Source: Levilactobacillus yonginensis (lineage in GTDB: Bacteria; Bacillota; Bacilli; Lactobacillales; Lactobacillaceae). From it: a stretch of DNA of 64,000 nt. The notes beneath the pieces were generated by a model that made no database searches, was not told where the DNA came from, and was given only the letters and a program-made list of their open reading frames with translations. How positions within the stretch are numbered: the stretch's first letter is position 1; every line of letters begins with the position of its first letter. A program made the translations under genes and the position numbers. This document shows positions 6,379-15,453 of this stretch, piece after piece. Location: positions 62,001 through 126,000 of the forward strand of contig NZ_OZ061549.1 of the NCBI RefSeq assembly GCF_964065165.1, written 5' to 3'.

Positions 6379-8086
6379 TCCACAAGCCCATGGCATGTCT
6401 TTACCGTGGCCTGATCGTAAGAGTATCTACATGCTTCGTGGTGGCTCACGCTTTGGATTCGATGCTAACCAAGATTATCAAATGCCAGCTGGTGAATGGA
6501 ATGCCATCAAAGCTAACCCAGACGCTATCAAGCCGATTCTTTCCTGGTTCGTTAACGACCATTACACCAACCAGCTTCCACGCTTGCTGACCCTCGAACG
6601 CTATTATCAGGCTGAAAATGACATTCACTTCTGGCGATCAGACAAGGCTCCTGACCGGGCTGACAACCGCATCACATCTGGTTTGCCACGGTACATTACG
6701 GACCAAAAGGTAGGCTATCAGTTTGGAAACCCACTAAAGTTTGCGTACAGTGACCCCGATAATCCTGACGACAGCGGAGAAGACATTGTGAACGCCATTG
6801 CGGCATTCAATGACGCGGTAGATGAGCCTTATCACGAGAAGGTGATGAGCAAGAACCTCAACAACACGGGCCGAGCGTACGAGTTGACCTACGTCAAACA
6901 GGGAACCAATGACTTAGCTTTGCGCGCTATTGATCCGGCCCACTGTTTTGTTGTATATGACACGACGATAGACCTAAACTCGTTGTTTGCCGTGCGTTAT
7001 TACATGGTCAATTTCATGAAGACTACGACTTACTATATCGAAGTATATACGGATAGCATGGTCTACTACTTCACCAGCACGGATAGCCCGAACGGTGAGT
7101 ACACGTTGACCGAACAGTCGCCACATTTCTTCGGCACGGTTCCAATCACCGAGTACAAGCTCAACGACGAGCGACTGGGTGCATGGGAGCCCAAGCTGGA
7201 CGAGATTGACGCTTACGACAAGTCCATTTCCGAGATGGCAAACAGCCAGGAGGATTTCAATAACGCCATTTTGGTCATCTCCGGAGACGTGGATGACGAT
7301 GACGACCTTGACGACGCGGAGCCGCTGACGAATGCTGACGGGGAGCAGATCACTAATTCAAATGGAGACCCCATCTACAAAGTTGACCGTGTCGACCCTG
7401 ATAAGCGAATCTTGTTCTTAAAGCCGCGACTTATCGACAACATCGGCGGCGCCCCGACTGTGATTCAGACCTCAGCCGAGTATTTGACTAAGGAGCTTAA
7501 CGCTCAGGGTTGGCAGACGTACAACGACCGATTACTTGCTGATATTCATAAGGACACTAACACACCAGATGTTACAGACCAAAACTTCGCGGCTAACGCC
7601 AGTGGTGTGGCCATGTCCTACAAGCTGTGGGGTTCTGACCAAGAACGGGCGACACAACAATCCTTATATACTCGGGGAATTAAGCGTCGAATCCGTTTGC
7701 TGGCCGCCTATTGGGCGAAGACGTCACTTATCAAGTACACAGACGAGGCTGAGCACGTCAACCCTAGCTATACGCCTAATCTACCGAAGAACGATAACGA
7801 AATCATTACGAACGCGGCCTTATTGCTAAAGACCGGTGCTATATCTAACCAGACGTTCTGGGAAGCGGTCGAATCAGCTACCGGGGTCAAACCTGATGGT
7901 GAAGAGAAGCGCATGAAAGACCAGAAGGCCCAGGACAAACAGGATGGATTAGATTACATGGATAAGATTGATGGCTCCGACCAAGATAAAGCTCAAGGTG
8001 GTGTAAGCGATGGCGAAGACGACAGTGACCGACCAACAGGAGGAACAGCGAATAAGCCAGCTCCTAAGCTCGGACAAACGATTTAA
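6362..8086 (+). CDS. portal protein, SPP1 gp6 type
   Basis: A 574-residue portal subunit. The body matches SPP1-type portals: QLPRLLTLERYYQAENDIHF near residues 54-73, then NRITSGLPRYITDQKVGYQFG, and a central acidic DDDDDLDDAEP insertion in the clip or wing region. The dodecameric ring forms the DNA entry vertex and docks the terminase. The C-terminal 25 codons overlap the minor head gene in another frame. The length is normal for the family. Confidence 0.9.
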   Translation: MAETNDPQAHGMSLPWPDRKSIYMLRGGSRFGFDANQDYQMPAGEWNAIKANPDAIKPILSWFVNDHYTNQLPRLLTLERYYQAENDIHFWRSDKAPDRADNRITSGLPRYITDQKVGYQFGNPLKFAYSDPDNPDDSGEDIVNAIAAFNDAVDEPYHEKVMSKNLNNTGRAYELTYVKQGTNDLALRAIDPAHCFVVYDTTIDLNSLFAVRYYMVNFMKTTTYYIEVYTDSMVYYFTSTDSPNGEYTLTEQSPHFFGTVPITEYKLNDERLGAWEPKLDEIDAYDKSISEMANSQEDFNNAILVISGDVDDDDDLDDAEPLTNADGEQITNSNGDPIYKVDRVDPDKRILFLKPRLIDNIGGAPTVIQTSAEYLTKELNAQGWQTYNDRLLADIHKDTNTPDVTDQNFAANASGVAMSYKLWGSDQERATQQSLYTRGIKRRIRLLAAYWAKTSLIKYTDEAEHVNPSYTPNLPKNDNEIITNAALLLKTGAISNQTFWEAVESATGVKPDGEEKRMKDQKAQDKQDGLDYMDKIDGSDQDKAQGGVSDGEDDSDRPTGGTANKPAPKLGQTI

Positions 8087-8954
8087 AGGCCAGACTGATA
8101 ACTTATACTACCAAACACTGAAACTAATCAGTGATAATATCAGGACTTTCTACGCTCGATATGCCAGTAGTAAGGGATTGACCGCTGATGTGGTTCGCGA
8201 ACGGGTCACTCACTGGGACTTAGACCAGTTCATGCACGCTATCGACCTGCTCACAGATGGTGATCAGTCCAGCGCTGACTTAAAGAAGCGGCTTAAGCTG
8301 ACAAAGTATCAAGCAGCTGGCGGTGACCATGCTGACGCAGTTGCGGCCCTTATCGGTGCAACCATTGCCGTCACAACTGAGAAAGTCCACAAGACTAGTC
8401 GCCAGCACCTCGCTAACGACTATGTGTCTGAGCAAAAGTATCAGCAAGTCATTGCATCGAAGCACCTCACTTGGACGCTTCCACGTACCCAAGACGCTCA
8501 AATCACACCAGCCATTGGCCATGCGGTCGATGGCTCGGACTGGTCAGACCGTTTGTGGGTGCGCTCAGATGACATGGTCGCCGACGTTCAGAAAGTGGTA
8601 CGCGATTCACTTAGTGGTGGATTAGATCAAGACCAGCTCGAAAAGCTCCTACATTTTGGCACTACAGGTATGGTACCAAAGGGTATTCAGGCAGCTGGTG
8701 AGACTGAAATGTGGATGGTCGACTGCCTTATTCGGACTGAATCGGCACGAGTAGTTGACAAGGCTACCATGGATTCGTTTAAAAGCCGACGCGTAAAACG
8801 CATTGATATTGTGACAGAGCCGGACGCCTGCGAAAAATGCCGCAAGCTGGCAGCTCAAGGACCGTTTTCGCTTAGTGAGTGTCCAGATTTACCATGGCAT
8901 CCTAATTGCCGATGTAAGAAACGAGAACATGTAGAAGAACCAGTACCTATTTAA
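8010..8954 (+). CDS. minor head protein, SPP1 gp7 family
   Basis: A 314-residue head morphogenesis protein. The last 50 residues carry the family signature with paired cysteines and histidine, DACEKCRKLAAQGPF then PWHPNCRC, likely a metal site. In SPP1 the homologue gp7 binds the portal and helps DNA ejection. It overlaps the portal gene by 77 bases in another frame. A terminator hairpin overlaps its stop codon. Confidence 0.9.
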   Translation: MAKTTVTDQQEEQRISQLLSSDKRFKGQTDNLYYQTLKLISDNIRTFYARYASSKGLTADVVRERVTHWDLDQFMHAIDLLTDGDQSSADLKKRLKLTKYQAAGGDHADAVAALIGATIAVTTEKVHKTSRQHLANDYVSEQKYQQVIASKHLTWTLPRTQDAQITPAIGHAVDGSDWSDRLWVRSDDMVADVQKVVRDSLSGGLDQDQLEKLLHFGTTGMVPKGIQAAGETEMWMVDCLIRTESARVVDKATMDSFKSRRVKRIDIVTEPDACEKCRKLAAQGPFSLSECPDLPWHPNCRCKKREHVEEPVPI

Positions 8955-8967
8955 GGTGCTTTTTTTA
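8942..8967 (+). terminator. terminator overlapping the minor head stop codon
   Basis: AGTACC (8942-8947) pairs with GGTGCT (8955-8960), including one G-T pair, followed by seven or more Ts. It could adjust the ratio of packaging to scaffold/capsid transcripts, as no strong promoter is obvious before the scaffold gene. Confidence 0.6.
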
Positions 8968-9048
8968 TGCCCTTTTTTCGGCCTGCGGGCTTTAAAGAAC
9001 AGCTGATGAGTTATGCCACTCTAACAAGCATTCAAGGAGGGATTCACT

Positions 9049-9699
9049 ATGCTAAATCGCATTTTGCAACACCAATTCTATGACGCTCCGGACGACAACA
9101 ATGGCGGCCAACACGATGACCACCAGCCGGATGATGGTAAGAAACCAGTTGACCCAGATCCAGACGACAAGCCTGGTGATGACAATGACCACAAGGTTCC
9201 AGCTAAGGACCAGCGCAAGATTCGGCAGGACGCGGTCAACCAATTCAAGAACTCCGATGAGTTCAAACAAATGATTGCCGAAACAATGGCTGAGGGCGAA
9301 AAGCGGGCCAAAATGTCCGCCGATGAAAAGGCTGAGGCCGACCGCAAGGCACAGGAAGAACGAGACCAGCAGGAACGAGACAAGTTCCACCGGGAACAAG
9401 CTCATTTTTACGCACAACAAGAGCTTGCCAATCGTAAATTGCCCGCTACGTTTGCCGATTACATCGCCGATCAAGACCACGACACCATGGTGGCCAACGC
9501 TGATGCCTTCGAGAAGTCCTTCACTGATGCGGTTCACGCCGAAACGTTGAAACGAATGCAAGGAGACCAAACGCCAGCGGCTGGTACTCAAACACCCGGT
9601 GCAACAGTCACACAAAAGGACTGGGACGCTATGAGTTTTACGGATCAATACACGTTGATGCAAAAGAATCCTGAGTTGGCAAAACAGTTTACGAAATAG
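9049..9699 (+). CDS. capsid scaffold protein (DUF4355 family)
   Basis: A 216-residue highly charged protein. The first 60 residues are Asp/His/Gln-rich and probably disordered, the middle (about 75-130) is a long charged helix (AEGEKRAKMSADEKAEADRK) of coiled-coil type, and the C-terminal part is small and likely binds the capsid protein. DUF4355 proteins lie directly before the major capsid gene and act as scaffolds for prohead assembly. Strong ribosome site AAGGAGGG at about 9035. Its antisense strand is also open but shows no ribosome site. Confidence 0.85.
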   Translation: MLNRILQHQFYDAPDDNNGGQHDDHQPDDGKKPVDPDPDDKPGDDNDHKVPAKDQRKIRQDAVNQFKNSDEFKQMIAETMAEGEKRAKMSADEKAEADRKAQEERDQQERDKFHREQAHFYAQQELANRKLPATFADYIADQDHDTMVANADAFEKSFTDAVHAETLKRMQGDQTPAAGTQTPGATVTQKDWDAMSFTDQYTLMQKNPELAKQFTK

Positions 9700-9716
9700 A
9701 AAAGGAGTGATTCACA

Positions 9717-10760
9717 TTGGCAGATAATTTCACACAACTGGCCGGCATGCTTCAATCACCATTGTTTGGTCAGAACGTCATTAACGAGTCCACCAAGACT
9801 AACCGATTCTTAGCGTCTGGTATTTTGACACCAGATGCACAGTTTGGTGCTCATTTACTGGATTCCACAGAGGATTACATGACTTTGCCATTCACCAATG
9901 ATTTAGCCGGCGATCCTGATCCATGGACTGATTTGGCCGATATCGAGGTAAGCAACGTCACGACTGGTAAGCAACGTGCTATGCGAATGCGGCTAGTTAA
10001 GGCGTTTGGCTACACTGATATTGCACAAGAATTCTCAGTATCTAACCCTGCAAATGTTATTGCAGCAAACTTTAGTGACTTCTGGGCTCGTGCAGAACAA
10101 AAAATGTTAGTGCAAATGTTGGCCGGTGTTTTTTCAAATACGGATATTGCCACAGCCAAGTTATTTGACGATTCAGCCAAGCAATTCGGTCCCCGTGGTT
10201 TCTTGGCAACCATCGGTCTATTAGGTGACTTGCAAGACCAAACGTTTAGCAAGATTGCCGTTAATTCCAGTGCTTATTCGGAAATGAAGGCACAACAGAT
10301 GATTGATACAGCTAAGCCAAATGAAGCTGTTGGTCCTTTCGGAAACTATAATGGCATGCAGATCGTTGTCGATGACGACTTGCCACTGGATGAAAACGGA
10401 GTGGCCACTAGTTACATTTTTGGTAATGGATCAGTTGGCTACTCCGTGGCCAACCCAGCTAGTTCTACCGAAGTTGAACGAGAAGCCCGCAAGAATGGTG
10501 GTCGTACCAATGTCATTAACCGGCGTGTTGAAACCATGCACGTTATGGGAACATCGGTGGTTCCTAGCTTCCATTCAGCAGGTCAAACAGTCACCATGGC
10601 CGAACTGGCGTCGCCAGATACTTGGGAAGTCGTCAAGGATGTTGATCCACGGAACATCAAGGTTGTGGCATATAAGGCTAAGGTATCAACCGAATTCTTG
10701 CCTAAGAAGAAGGCATCTAGTGGTTCTGGGTCAGGTTCTGGAACAACTACAGGTAAATAA
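9717..10760 (+). CDS. major capsid protein
   Basis: A 347-residue protein starting at TTG 9717 after AAAGGAGTGA. Position directly after the scaffold gene, length, and the sequence pattern (FGAHLLDSTEDYMTLPF; INRRVETMHVMGTSVVPSFH) identify the coat protein that forms the icosahedral shell, probably of HK97-like fold. The end is a Ser-Gly linker (SSGSGSGSG) followed by TTTGK, an unusual flexible tail. The codon use is strongly biased, as expected for the most abundant virion protein. Confidence 0.85.
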   Translation: MADNFTQLAGMLQSPLFGQNVINESTKTNRFLASGILTPDAQFGAHLLDSTEDYMTLPFTNDLAGDPDPWTDLADIEVSNVTTGKQRAMRMRLVKAFGYTDIAQEFSVSNPANVIAANFSDFWARAEQKMLVQMLAGVFSNTDIATAKLFDDSAKQFGPRGFLATIGLLGDLQDQTFSKIAVNSSAYSEMKAQQMIDTAKPNEAVGPFGNYNGMQIVVDDDLPLDENGVATSYIFGNGSVGYSVANPASSTEVEREARKNGGRTNVINRRVETMHVMGTSVVPSFHSAGQTVTMAELASPDTWEVVKDVDPRNIKVVAYKAKVSTEFLPKKKASSGSGSGSGTTTGK

Positions 10761-10773
10761 GAGGTGAACCGCA

Positions 10774-11124
10774 ATGGCCGATAACAAGACGACACTCGAT
10801 AAGCTAAAAAAGTACCCGCTGGCATCCGACCTGGACGATGATGAGTACCTACAACAGCTTATTGATGACTCGTGGACGACCGTACAGGCTGACCACATTA
10901 AGCCCGTTAAGCAGGAAGAGGCTAACCGCCTTCTGGTGCTTAGTGAGCTGTATGTGGACACCTTGGTGGCTAACGGCGGCGTTCAGTCTGCCAGCCATTT
11001 AGGTGAATCTCAGACCATGTTCGATTGGTCGAAAGGCAATGACCCGTACATGTTGCGGTACCAAGCCTTGGTCGATCAATTCGGACGTAGTTATCGCCGT
11101 GGTCGGGCATTCAGTCGGGATTGA
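10774..11124 (+). CDS. head-tail connector protein
   Basis: A 116-residue, mainly helical acidic protein (YPLASDLDDDEYLQQLIDDS near the start) immediately after the capsid gene. Size and position fit the gp6-like/SPP1 gp15-type connector that binds under the portal. Ribosome site GAGGTG 13 bases upstream. The exact family is inferred from gene order. Confidence 0.6.
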   Translation: MADNKTTLDKLKKYPLASDLDDDEYLQQLIDDSWTTVQADHIKPVKQEEANRLLVLSELYVDTLVANGGVQSASHLGESQTMFDWSKGNDPYMLRYQALVDQFGRSYRRGRAFSRD

Positions 11125-11133
11125 GGTGGTTAG

Positions 11134-11733
11134 GTGGCAAGCTTTAATCACATTTCAGAGTGGATTGAGCGATCTAAACGGCTTAATCAAACGGATTTAA
11201 TTGTTGGCGTTCCCATCGATGATTCGTTCTTACAGATGGTGGCCCGGGTCAATGAACATGGCATGGTTATTCGTGCCAAGAAGTCGTTTCTGACCATTCC
11301 CACTGCCGCAGCTAAGGGACGGAAGCCAAGTGAGATTCCTGGCCTGTTCCGTCCCAAGGGTGCACACAATCACGTCTTAGCGGTAGCTGATAAATCGGCA
11401 CCATACGGCATGACCATCATGTTCGTGCTGAAAGAGAGTGTCCGGATCCCGCCACGGCGATTCTTATGGATTGCCTACGAACGGAATCACGACGCTTGGA
11501 ACGAACTGATGGTTGCAGGGTTTTCGAAAGTAATGGACGGGAAGCAATCAGTGTCAGGGTTAGAAAGCCAACTCGGGCGCCGGATATCCAATGACATCAA
11601 GAAAACGATTAGAGACCTGCATACACCGCGTAATGCTGGCCTTACGGCAGACCGCAAAGGATTTGATGACCCGTTGCAAGATACGGGTAAATTAATCGGC
11701 TCAATCACTTGGGCCAACGAAAGGAAGTTATAA
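11134..11733 (+). CDS. tail completion / HK97 gp10-like protein
   Basis: A 199-residue protein starting at GTG 11134. Its N-terminal part (DLIVGVPIDDSFLQMVARVNEHGMVI) and the segment RIPPRRFLWIAYERN match the pattern of phage proteins that join the neck or terminate tails (HK97 gp10-type). The RIPPR-F motif, followed by a long helical part, is typical of this class. Positioned between connector and tail genes. Confidence 0.65.
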   Translation: MASFNHISEWIERSKRLNQTDLIVGVPIDDSFLQMVARVNEHGMVIRAKKSFLTIPTAAAKGRKPSEIPGLFRPKGAHNHVLAVADKSAPYGMTIMFVLKESVRIPPRRFLWIAYERNHDAWNELMVAGFSKVMDGKQSVSGLESQLGRRISNDIKKTIRDLHTPRNAGLTADRKGFDDPLQDTGKLIGSITWANERKL

Positions 11734-11736
11734 AGC

Positions 11737-12000
11737 ATGGCTGAACAATTAGCAATTTATAAGAAGGGCAGCACCGACCTGGTGGCTGCTGGTGATCCTG
11801 CTACTGGGGTTGCAATCACGGGATTAACGGCAGGGACAGTTGTCACAACTGGCGACTACCAAGCTGCAAAGTACGATGGGAACGCTAAGAAAAATACGTC
11901 CGGTCTGGTCGACGTACCAGGCTTTACGGTTCTGGGTGGCACTCCTAAGGACGTTACTTCTACCCCTACCGGTGATGGGGCAACTGTCACGGGCAAGTAG
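11737..12000 (+). CDS. small Ig-like virion protein
   Basis: An 87-residue protein rich in Thr, Gly and Val (ATGVAITGLTAGTVVTTGDY) with the look of a single Ig-like or fibronectin-like beta domain used for head decoration. The end TSTPTGDGATVTGK resembles a segment of the sheath protein (TATPTADGAKVTG). Stop codon overlaps the GTG start of the next gene. Confidence 0.55.
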   Translation: MAEQLAIYKKGSTDLVAAGDPATGVAITGLTAGTVVTTGDYQAAKYDGNAKKNTSGLVDVPGFTVLGGTPKDVTSTPTGDGATVTGK

Positions 12001-12461
12001 TGCCCAACTTTAAACAGCTGAACACGTTTCACTTCATGTTCGACAAGATGAAAGAACCCCTAACTATCACGCCCTATTTGGGCAAGGACGGGAGTGACCC
12101 GCTGGGATTGGGTGGCCAGGACTGGGGGACACCGCTTAAGGTTATCGAACCCATTACTCTGACTGCTAACCCGGGGATTACTTACCAATCGGGTTCAGGG
12201 GGCGACATGGAAGTCAGCATCCTGGTATGGTCCTCGCGTACGCCGGGATTCAAAAAGGGGACCAAGGTTCTACGAGAGCAAACGGGTGAAACGTACACGG
12301 TCACTGGTGAAGCGCCGCTGACGCATAGCCAACTGACCTACTACCAGCTTCAACGGAACGGGGGCGACAACGATGAACAACCGGCAGGTTCTAACAGCTC
12401 TGGTGACGGAGCTAAACAAGTACCCGATGAATCCGGGGGAGAAGATCCCCTGGGTCTATGA
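12000..12461 (+). CDS. head completion / minor capsid-type protein
   Basis: A 153-residue protein starting at a GTG that shares its first base with the preceding stop. The middle is beta-rich (MEVSILVWSSRTPGFKKGTK). The last 30 residues are low complexity (Gly, Ser, Asp) because that DNA also encodes the start of the next gene in another frame. Position suggests a head-tail joining protein. No firm family. Confidence 0.55.
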   Translation: MPNFKQLNTFHFMFDKMKEPLTITPYLGKDGSDPLGLGGQDWGTPLKVIEPITLTANPGITYQSGSGGDMEVSILVWSSRTPGFKKGTKVLREQTGETYTVTGEAPLTHSQLTYYQLQRNGGDNDEQPAGSNSSGDGAKQVPDESGGEDPLGL

Positions 12462-12858
12462 GAAGGAGCCTGACACCAAAGGTCAGGTTCCTTTTTTTAG
12501 TTGGTCCATTTCCAACCCTCATAAGCGGGTCACCTTCAAACATGTTGGTGAGGCTTATCTGAAACTGATTCAGTTAAAGGTTCACTGTGATGACCCACTG
12601 GAAGTCAACGATCGAGTTGAGTGGCTGCAGAATGTCTTAGGATCCATGCAGCCACTTGAAAACCTGGCCAAACTGGGTATCTCAGTCGTTGACGTGAGTG
12701 ACCCGGACCCACTCGATGAAGACTGGACGATTGAGGTTGAGAACCAAGTGGGCGTGACAATCACACTCATGGTCAACCCCAGTTATCAGGACCGGACGCA
12801 GGTCGGTGAGATCACGTCGGTCCAACCAAACTTCGAAATCAAAAAGGAGGAATCATAG
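12373..12858 (+). CDS. neck/tail terminator protein (LIC_12616-like)
   Basis: A 161-residue protein with the pattern of myophage neck proteins: N-terminal helix (VLTALVTELNKYP), then an aromatic beta segment (VPFFSWSISNP). It overlaps the upstream gene by 89 bases. An intrinsic terminator-like hairpin with a T-run lies inside its codons 31-42. It sits directly before the sheath gene, as expected for the protein that caps the tail tube. Confidence 0.65.
   Translation: MNNRQVLTALVTELNKYPMNPGEKIPWVYEKEPDTKGQVPFFSWSISNPHKRVTFKHVGEAYLKLIQLKVHCDDPLEVNDRVEWLQNVLGSMQPLENLAKLGISVVDVSDPDPLDEDWTIEVENQVGVTITLMVNPSYQDRTQVGEITSVQPNFEIKKEES
12464..12498 (+). terminator. intrinsic terminator embedded in the neck gene
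   Basis: AGGAGCCTGAC (12464-12474) pairs with GTCAGGTTCCT (12482-12492) over 11 bp with one G-T pair, followed by seven Ts. It comes just after the stop of the preceding gene (12459-12461) but within the overlapping neck gene, so it is read through whenever ribosomes translate that gene closely. This could tune head versus tail expression. Confidence 0.55.
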
Positions 12859-12861
12859 CTA

Positions 12862-13983
12862 ATGGCAATTACCAAAGTAATCAAGCAACCATCTGACTTG
12901 ATCATCAACACGACCATCAAGGCGGCTAGCTTGGGCGGTAACGTTGCGCCGGTCGCTTTATTGCGCCGGGGTACCGATACTACTGAAGATGCCATCTTGG
13001 TGCACGACATCGATGAAATGCCTGACTTAGGCTTCGGTGAGAACACTGAAGAATATGCCCTAGTCGAATCAATGTTTGACGTAGATGGGTTCGTAGGACC
13101 AGTTCAAATCGGGACGTTTGCTAATGCAGATGTACTCAGCCTGGATGACCTGACTGCGACCCCTACGGCAGACGGTGCCAAGGTCACGGGGATGGTACCA
13201 GGAGTTCAGAAGTGGCTTGAAGACCACATCTTTGACGGCCCTAAGTGGTATATCCCTGTAGGCATGACGGATGACGACATCAAGGCCGCTGCTGATGTGC
13301 TCTACGCCAACCAACGAGGCTTCCTGGTACACCAAGTTGAAACCATCGACGAACTTTCCAAATGGCACGATTATGCCGTATCTACGCAAAGCCTGAAGAA
13401 CCATGAAGGCCACTTCCACGCCGTCGTTGAAAAGAACGTCGAACACAAGGTCGCGGCCCAAGCTGTTGCCTTTGCTTCTACGACTGTTCTACTTGATTGG
13501 ATGCGTATTGGAAACCTGAATCGAGACACCTTTACGCCAGACGACTGGACGCAAACCGAGCGGGACATGATTGAATCCTTAAACGGCCTGACCGTCGAAG
13601 ACAAGGCTGGTGACTTCATGCTGTCCGGCAACATGGAATTGAACGGTGATTACATCGATAATGCCTTCAATGCCCAGTACAACACGGATTACATCCAGTT
13701 GAAGGGTCAAAAATGGCTCAACGGTAAGAAGTACACCACTTTCAACGATGACAACATCAATGAGTTAGTGGCAACTTTTGAAGCGGCTGGCGATGAGTTA
13801 TTCCAACAAGGAACTGTTGCCGCTGGGGATGATGGCAAAGCAGACTTCCACGTTACTGCTGTGGCGCGGGCTAATGTTTTGGCCTACGAAATTTCCAAGC
13901 GAACCTACAAGTCCGTAACTATTAAGCAGACTCTGCCGAATGCGTTTGAGAAGGTCTACATCGATAACCAGGTAACACTCTAG
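12862..13983 (+). CDS. contractile tail sheath protein (DUF3383 type)
   Basis: A 373-residue protein following the neck gene. Sequence features of DUF3383 sheath proteins: NVAPVALLRRGTDTTEDAI near the start, a central domain with KWYIPVG, and the conserved C-terminus ARANVLAYEISKRTYKSVTI that links neighbouring subunits. It polymerises around the tube and contracts at infection, which makes this phage a myovirus. Ribosome site AAGGAGG at about 12844. Confidence 0.85.
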   Translation: MAITKVIKQPSDLIINTTIKAASLGGNVAPVALLRRGTDTTEDAILVHDIDEMPDLGFGENTEEYALVESMFDVDGFVGPVQIGTFANADVLSLDDLTATPTADGAKVTGMVPGVQKWLEDHIFDGPKWYIPVGMTDDDIKAAADVLYANQRGFLVHQVETIDELSKWHDYAVSTQSLKNHEGHFHAVVEKNVEHKVAAQAVAFASTTVLLDWMRIGNLNRDTFTPDDWTQTERDMIESLNGLTVEDKAGDFMLSGNMELNGDYIDNAFNAQYNTDYIQLKGQKWLNGKKYTTFNDDNINELVATFEAAGDELFQQGTVAAGDDGKADFHVTAVARANVLAYEISKRTYKSVTIKQTLPNAFEKVYIDNQVTL

Positions 13984-13995
13984 GAGGTGGAATAA

Positions 13996-14472
13996 ATGAA
14001 CCAACGGATTCAATTAGATGACGGGACTTACTTCGCACTGAAGGATTCCCGATTCATTCACGTGTACGTGATCATTGATGGCGTCGCTACGGAACTTAAC
14101 GGGTTCCAATCCGGTGAAGCGGTCAACTGGTCAAAGAAAGATAACGACGTTGAAGTGGCGTCTGACTTCAAGGGTGTGCCTTTGGGATTGATTAACCATT
14201 CTAAGCTGGGTCAATTCGTGGCCCATCTTAATGACGGGGCGCCAGCCCATGACGTTATCTACGGTTGCTACTACCGTCAAATGAATCACGACGCAAGCGT
14301 TGTACCTACCTTCGGGTTCAAGGTGCAAAACGACAACAACGGTGAAGTTGTGAAGTCCTCGGTTTGCCTGATTCAAAAGATGCCTAATGGCTCCGTATCT
14401 AACGGGATCACCTCGCGTGATTGGACCATTCTTGCCTTACAATACGACGACAGTTTCGGGAACGCAGCCTAA
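13996..14472 (+). CDS. tail tube protein
   Basis: A 158-residue protein directly after the sheath, with AGGAGGTGG upstream. The beta-rich layout (NEW pattern VYVIIDGVATELNGFQSGEAVNW near the start) and length fit the small tube proteins of Gram-positive myophages (DUF3277-like). It builds the inner tube through which DNA passes. Confidence 0.8.
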   Translation: MNQRIQLDDGTYFALKDSRFIHVYVIIDGVATELNGFQSGEAVNWSKKDNDVEVASDFKGVPLGLINHSKLGQFVAHLNDGAPAHDVIYGCYYRQMNHDASVVPTFGFKVQNDNNGEVVKSSVCLIQKMPNGSVSNGITSRDWTILALQYDDSFGNAA

Positions 14473-14550
14473 CCAGCACGATAGAAGAGCTTACGACGGG
14501 TCTCCGGGCCCGCCTTGTACATACCCAAATTTGAAAGGATGGAATTTATT

Positions 14551-15174
14551 ATGACTGAAAAAATGGCAGCACCCAAGGTTGATGTAACGAAGCTTCAGGC
14601 TCTCGATACCAAGAAGACGATCGAATATGGGGAACCTGACAAAGACGGGAACCACAAGACTCAAGACGTCGTTTTCCGTGATCCTGGTTATGGCGTCCTC
14701 CTTCAAATTCGAGGGAAGCAAAACGTTGGGAACAACGAACGGGACTTTGGCGAAATGGCCAACATGATCAACGAAAACGTGATTATTAACCCGCGGTATG
14801 CCTTTGCTGACCTGAACAAGGCCGTCACCAAGCGTGACGAATCTAAGGAAGTTGAACTCGATGGTCGGCAAGGTAAGAAGCCTCACATTGTGATGAAATT
14901 TCCTGGGTTCCGAGAAGCCTTAAACCTCAGTGCTGATATCCGTGGGGTTAACGGTGCCGATGCATCACTGGAAGTTCTTCAAGAACTTAATCAAGACGTT
15001 TTCCGTCGGGCCGACAATCCGGACAAACCATTAGATATGCAATTCTGGTCCGAAAACGGTGGTGGGCTGCAAGCAATTCAAGAGGCCACTGACTACTTTA
15101 ACGAGGTCATGGATCGGAAGGGCTACGCAACAATTCTGGTGGAAGCCCTGACGTTTCTGCAACCACTCTTCTAA
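14551..15174 (+). CDS. tail assembly chaperone, upstream frame
   Basis: A 207-residue protein starting at ATG 14551 (GAAAGGATGG upstream; the earlier open frame lacks a site). It lies between the tube and tape measure genes, the position of the lambda G / T4-like tail chaperones. The protein ends EALTFLQPLF, and a second open frame without a start codon continues in the +1 frame, so a fraction of ribosomes probably shift to make a longer G-T type product. It would chaperone tape measure protein until the tube covers it. Confidence 0.7.
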   Translation: MTEKMAAPKVDVTKLQALDTKKTIEYGEPDKDGNHKTQDVVFRDPGYGVLLQIRGKQNVGNNERDFGEMANMINENVIINPRYAFADLNKAVTKRDESKEVELDGRQGKKPHIVMKFPGFREALNLSADIRGVNGADASLEVLQELNQDVFRRADNPDKPLDMQFWSENGGGLQAIQEATDYFNEVMDRKGYATILVEALTFLQPLF

Positions 15175-15442
15175 TGACTCTAAGTATTACAACTCGGAAG
15201 GTGAGTTTGATCAGAAGCAACTAGATCGAGACGTTGACCGACTCTACGAGATTTACGAGCCCGTTTTAGCGGGTGTGGCTGAAACGCCTGATGAGGTCAT
15301 GCACTGGCCCTTGGATAAACGAATCCTGATGGGCAACTTGGCACAAAGAATCATTGCAGAGAAAACGGATCAGCGGGCTGTCGCTGTGAATAACGGGATC
15401 GCCATGGCACTTGATTCAATCAACAAAGCCAATAAGAAATAG
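15152..15442 (+). CDS. tail assembly chaperone, frameshift extension (T frame)
   Basis: An open frame with no usable start codon or ribosome site, in the +1 (equivalently -2) frame relative to the chaperone gene. It reads on from SNDSKYYNSEGEFDQKQL to ALDSINKANKK. The frames overlap at 15152-15174. The sequence TTTC (15154-15157) lets tRNA-Phe slip from TTT to TTC by +1 without losing pairing; CTC-TTC-TAA at the end is an alternative. The helical charged content is typical of the downstream half of tail chaperones, and it ends just before the tape measure gene. Confidence 0.65.
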   Translation, partial: RFCNHSSNDSKYYNSEGEFDQKQLDRDVDRLYEIYEPVLAGVAETPDEVMHWPLDKRILMGNLAQRIIAEKTDQRAVAVNNGIAMALDSINKANKK

Positions 15443-15453
15443 GAGGTGTGGCA

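Noticed and set aside
9052..9663. Long minus-strand frame opposite the scaffold gene
   Set aside because: Antisense of a gene with biased, Asp/Lys-rich codons; hydrophobic nonsense product, no start signal.
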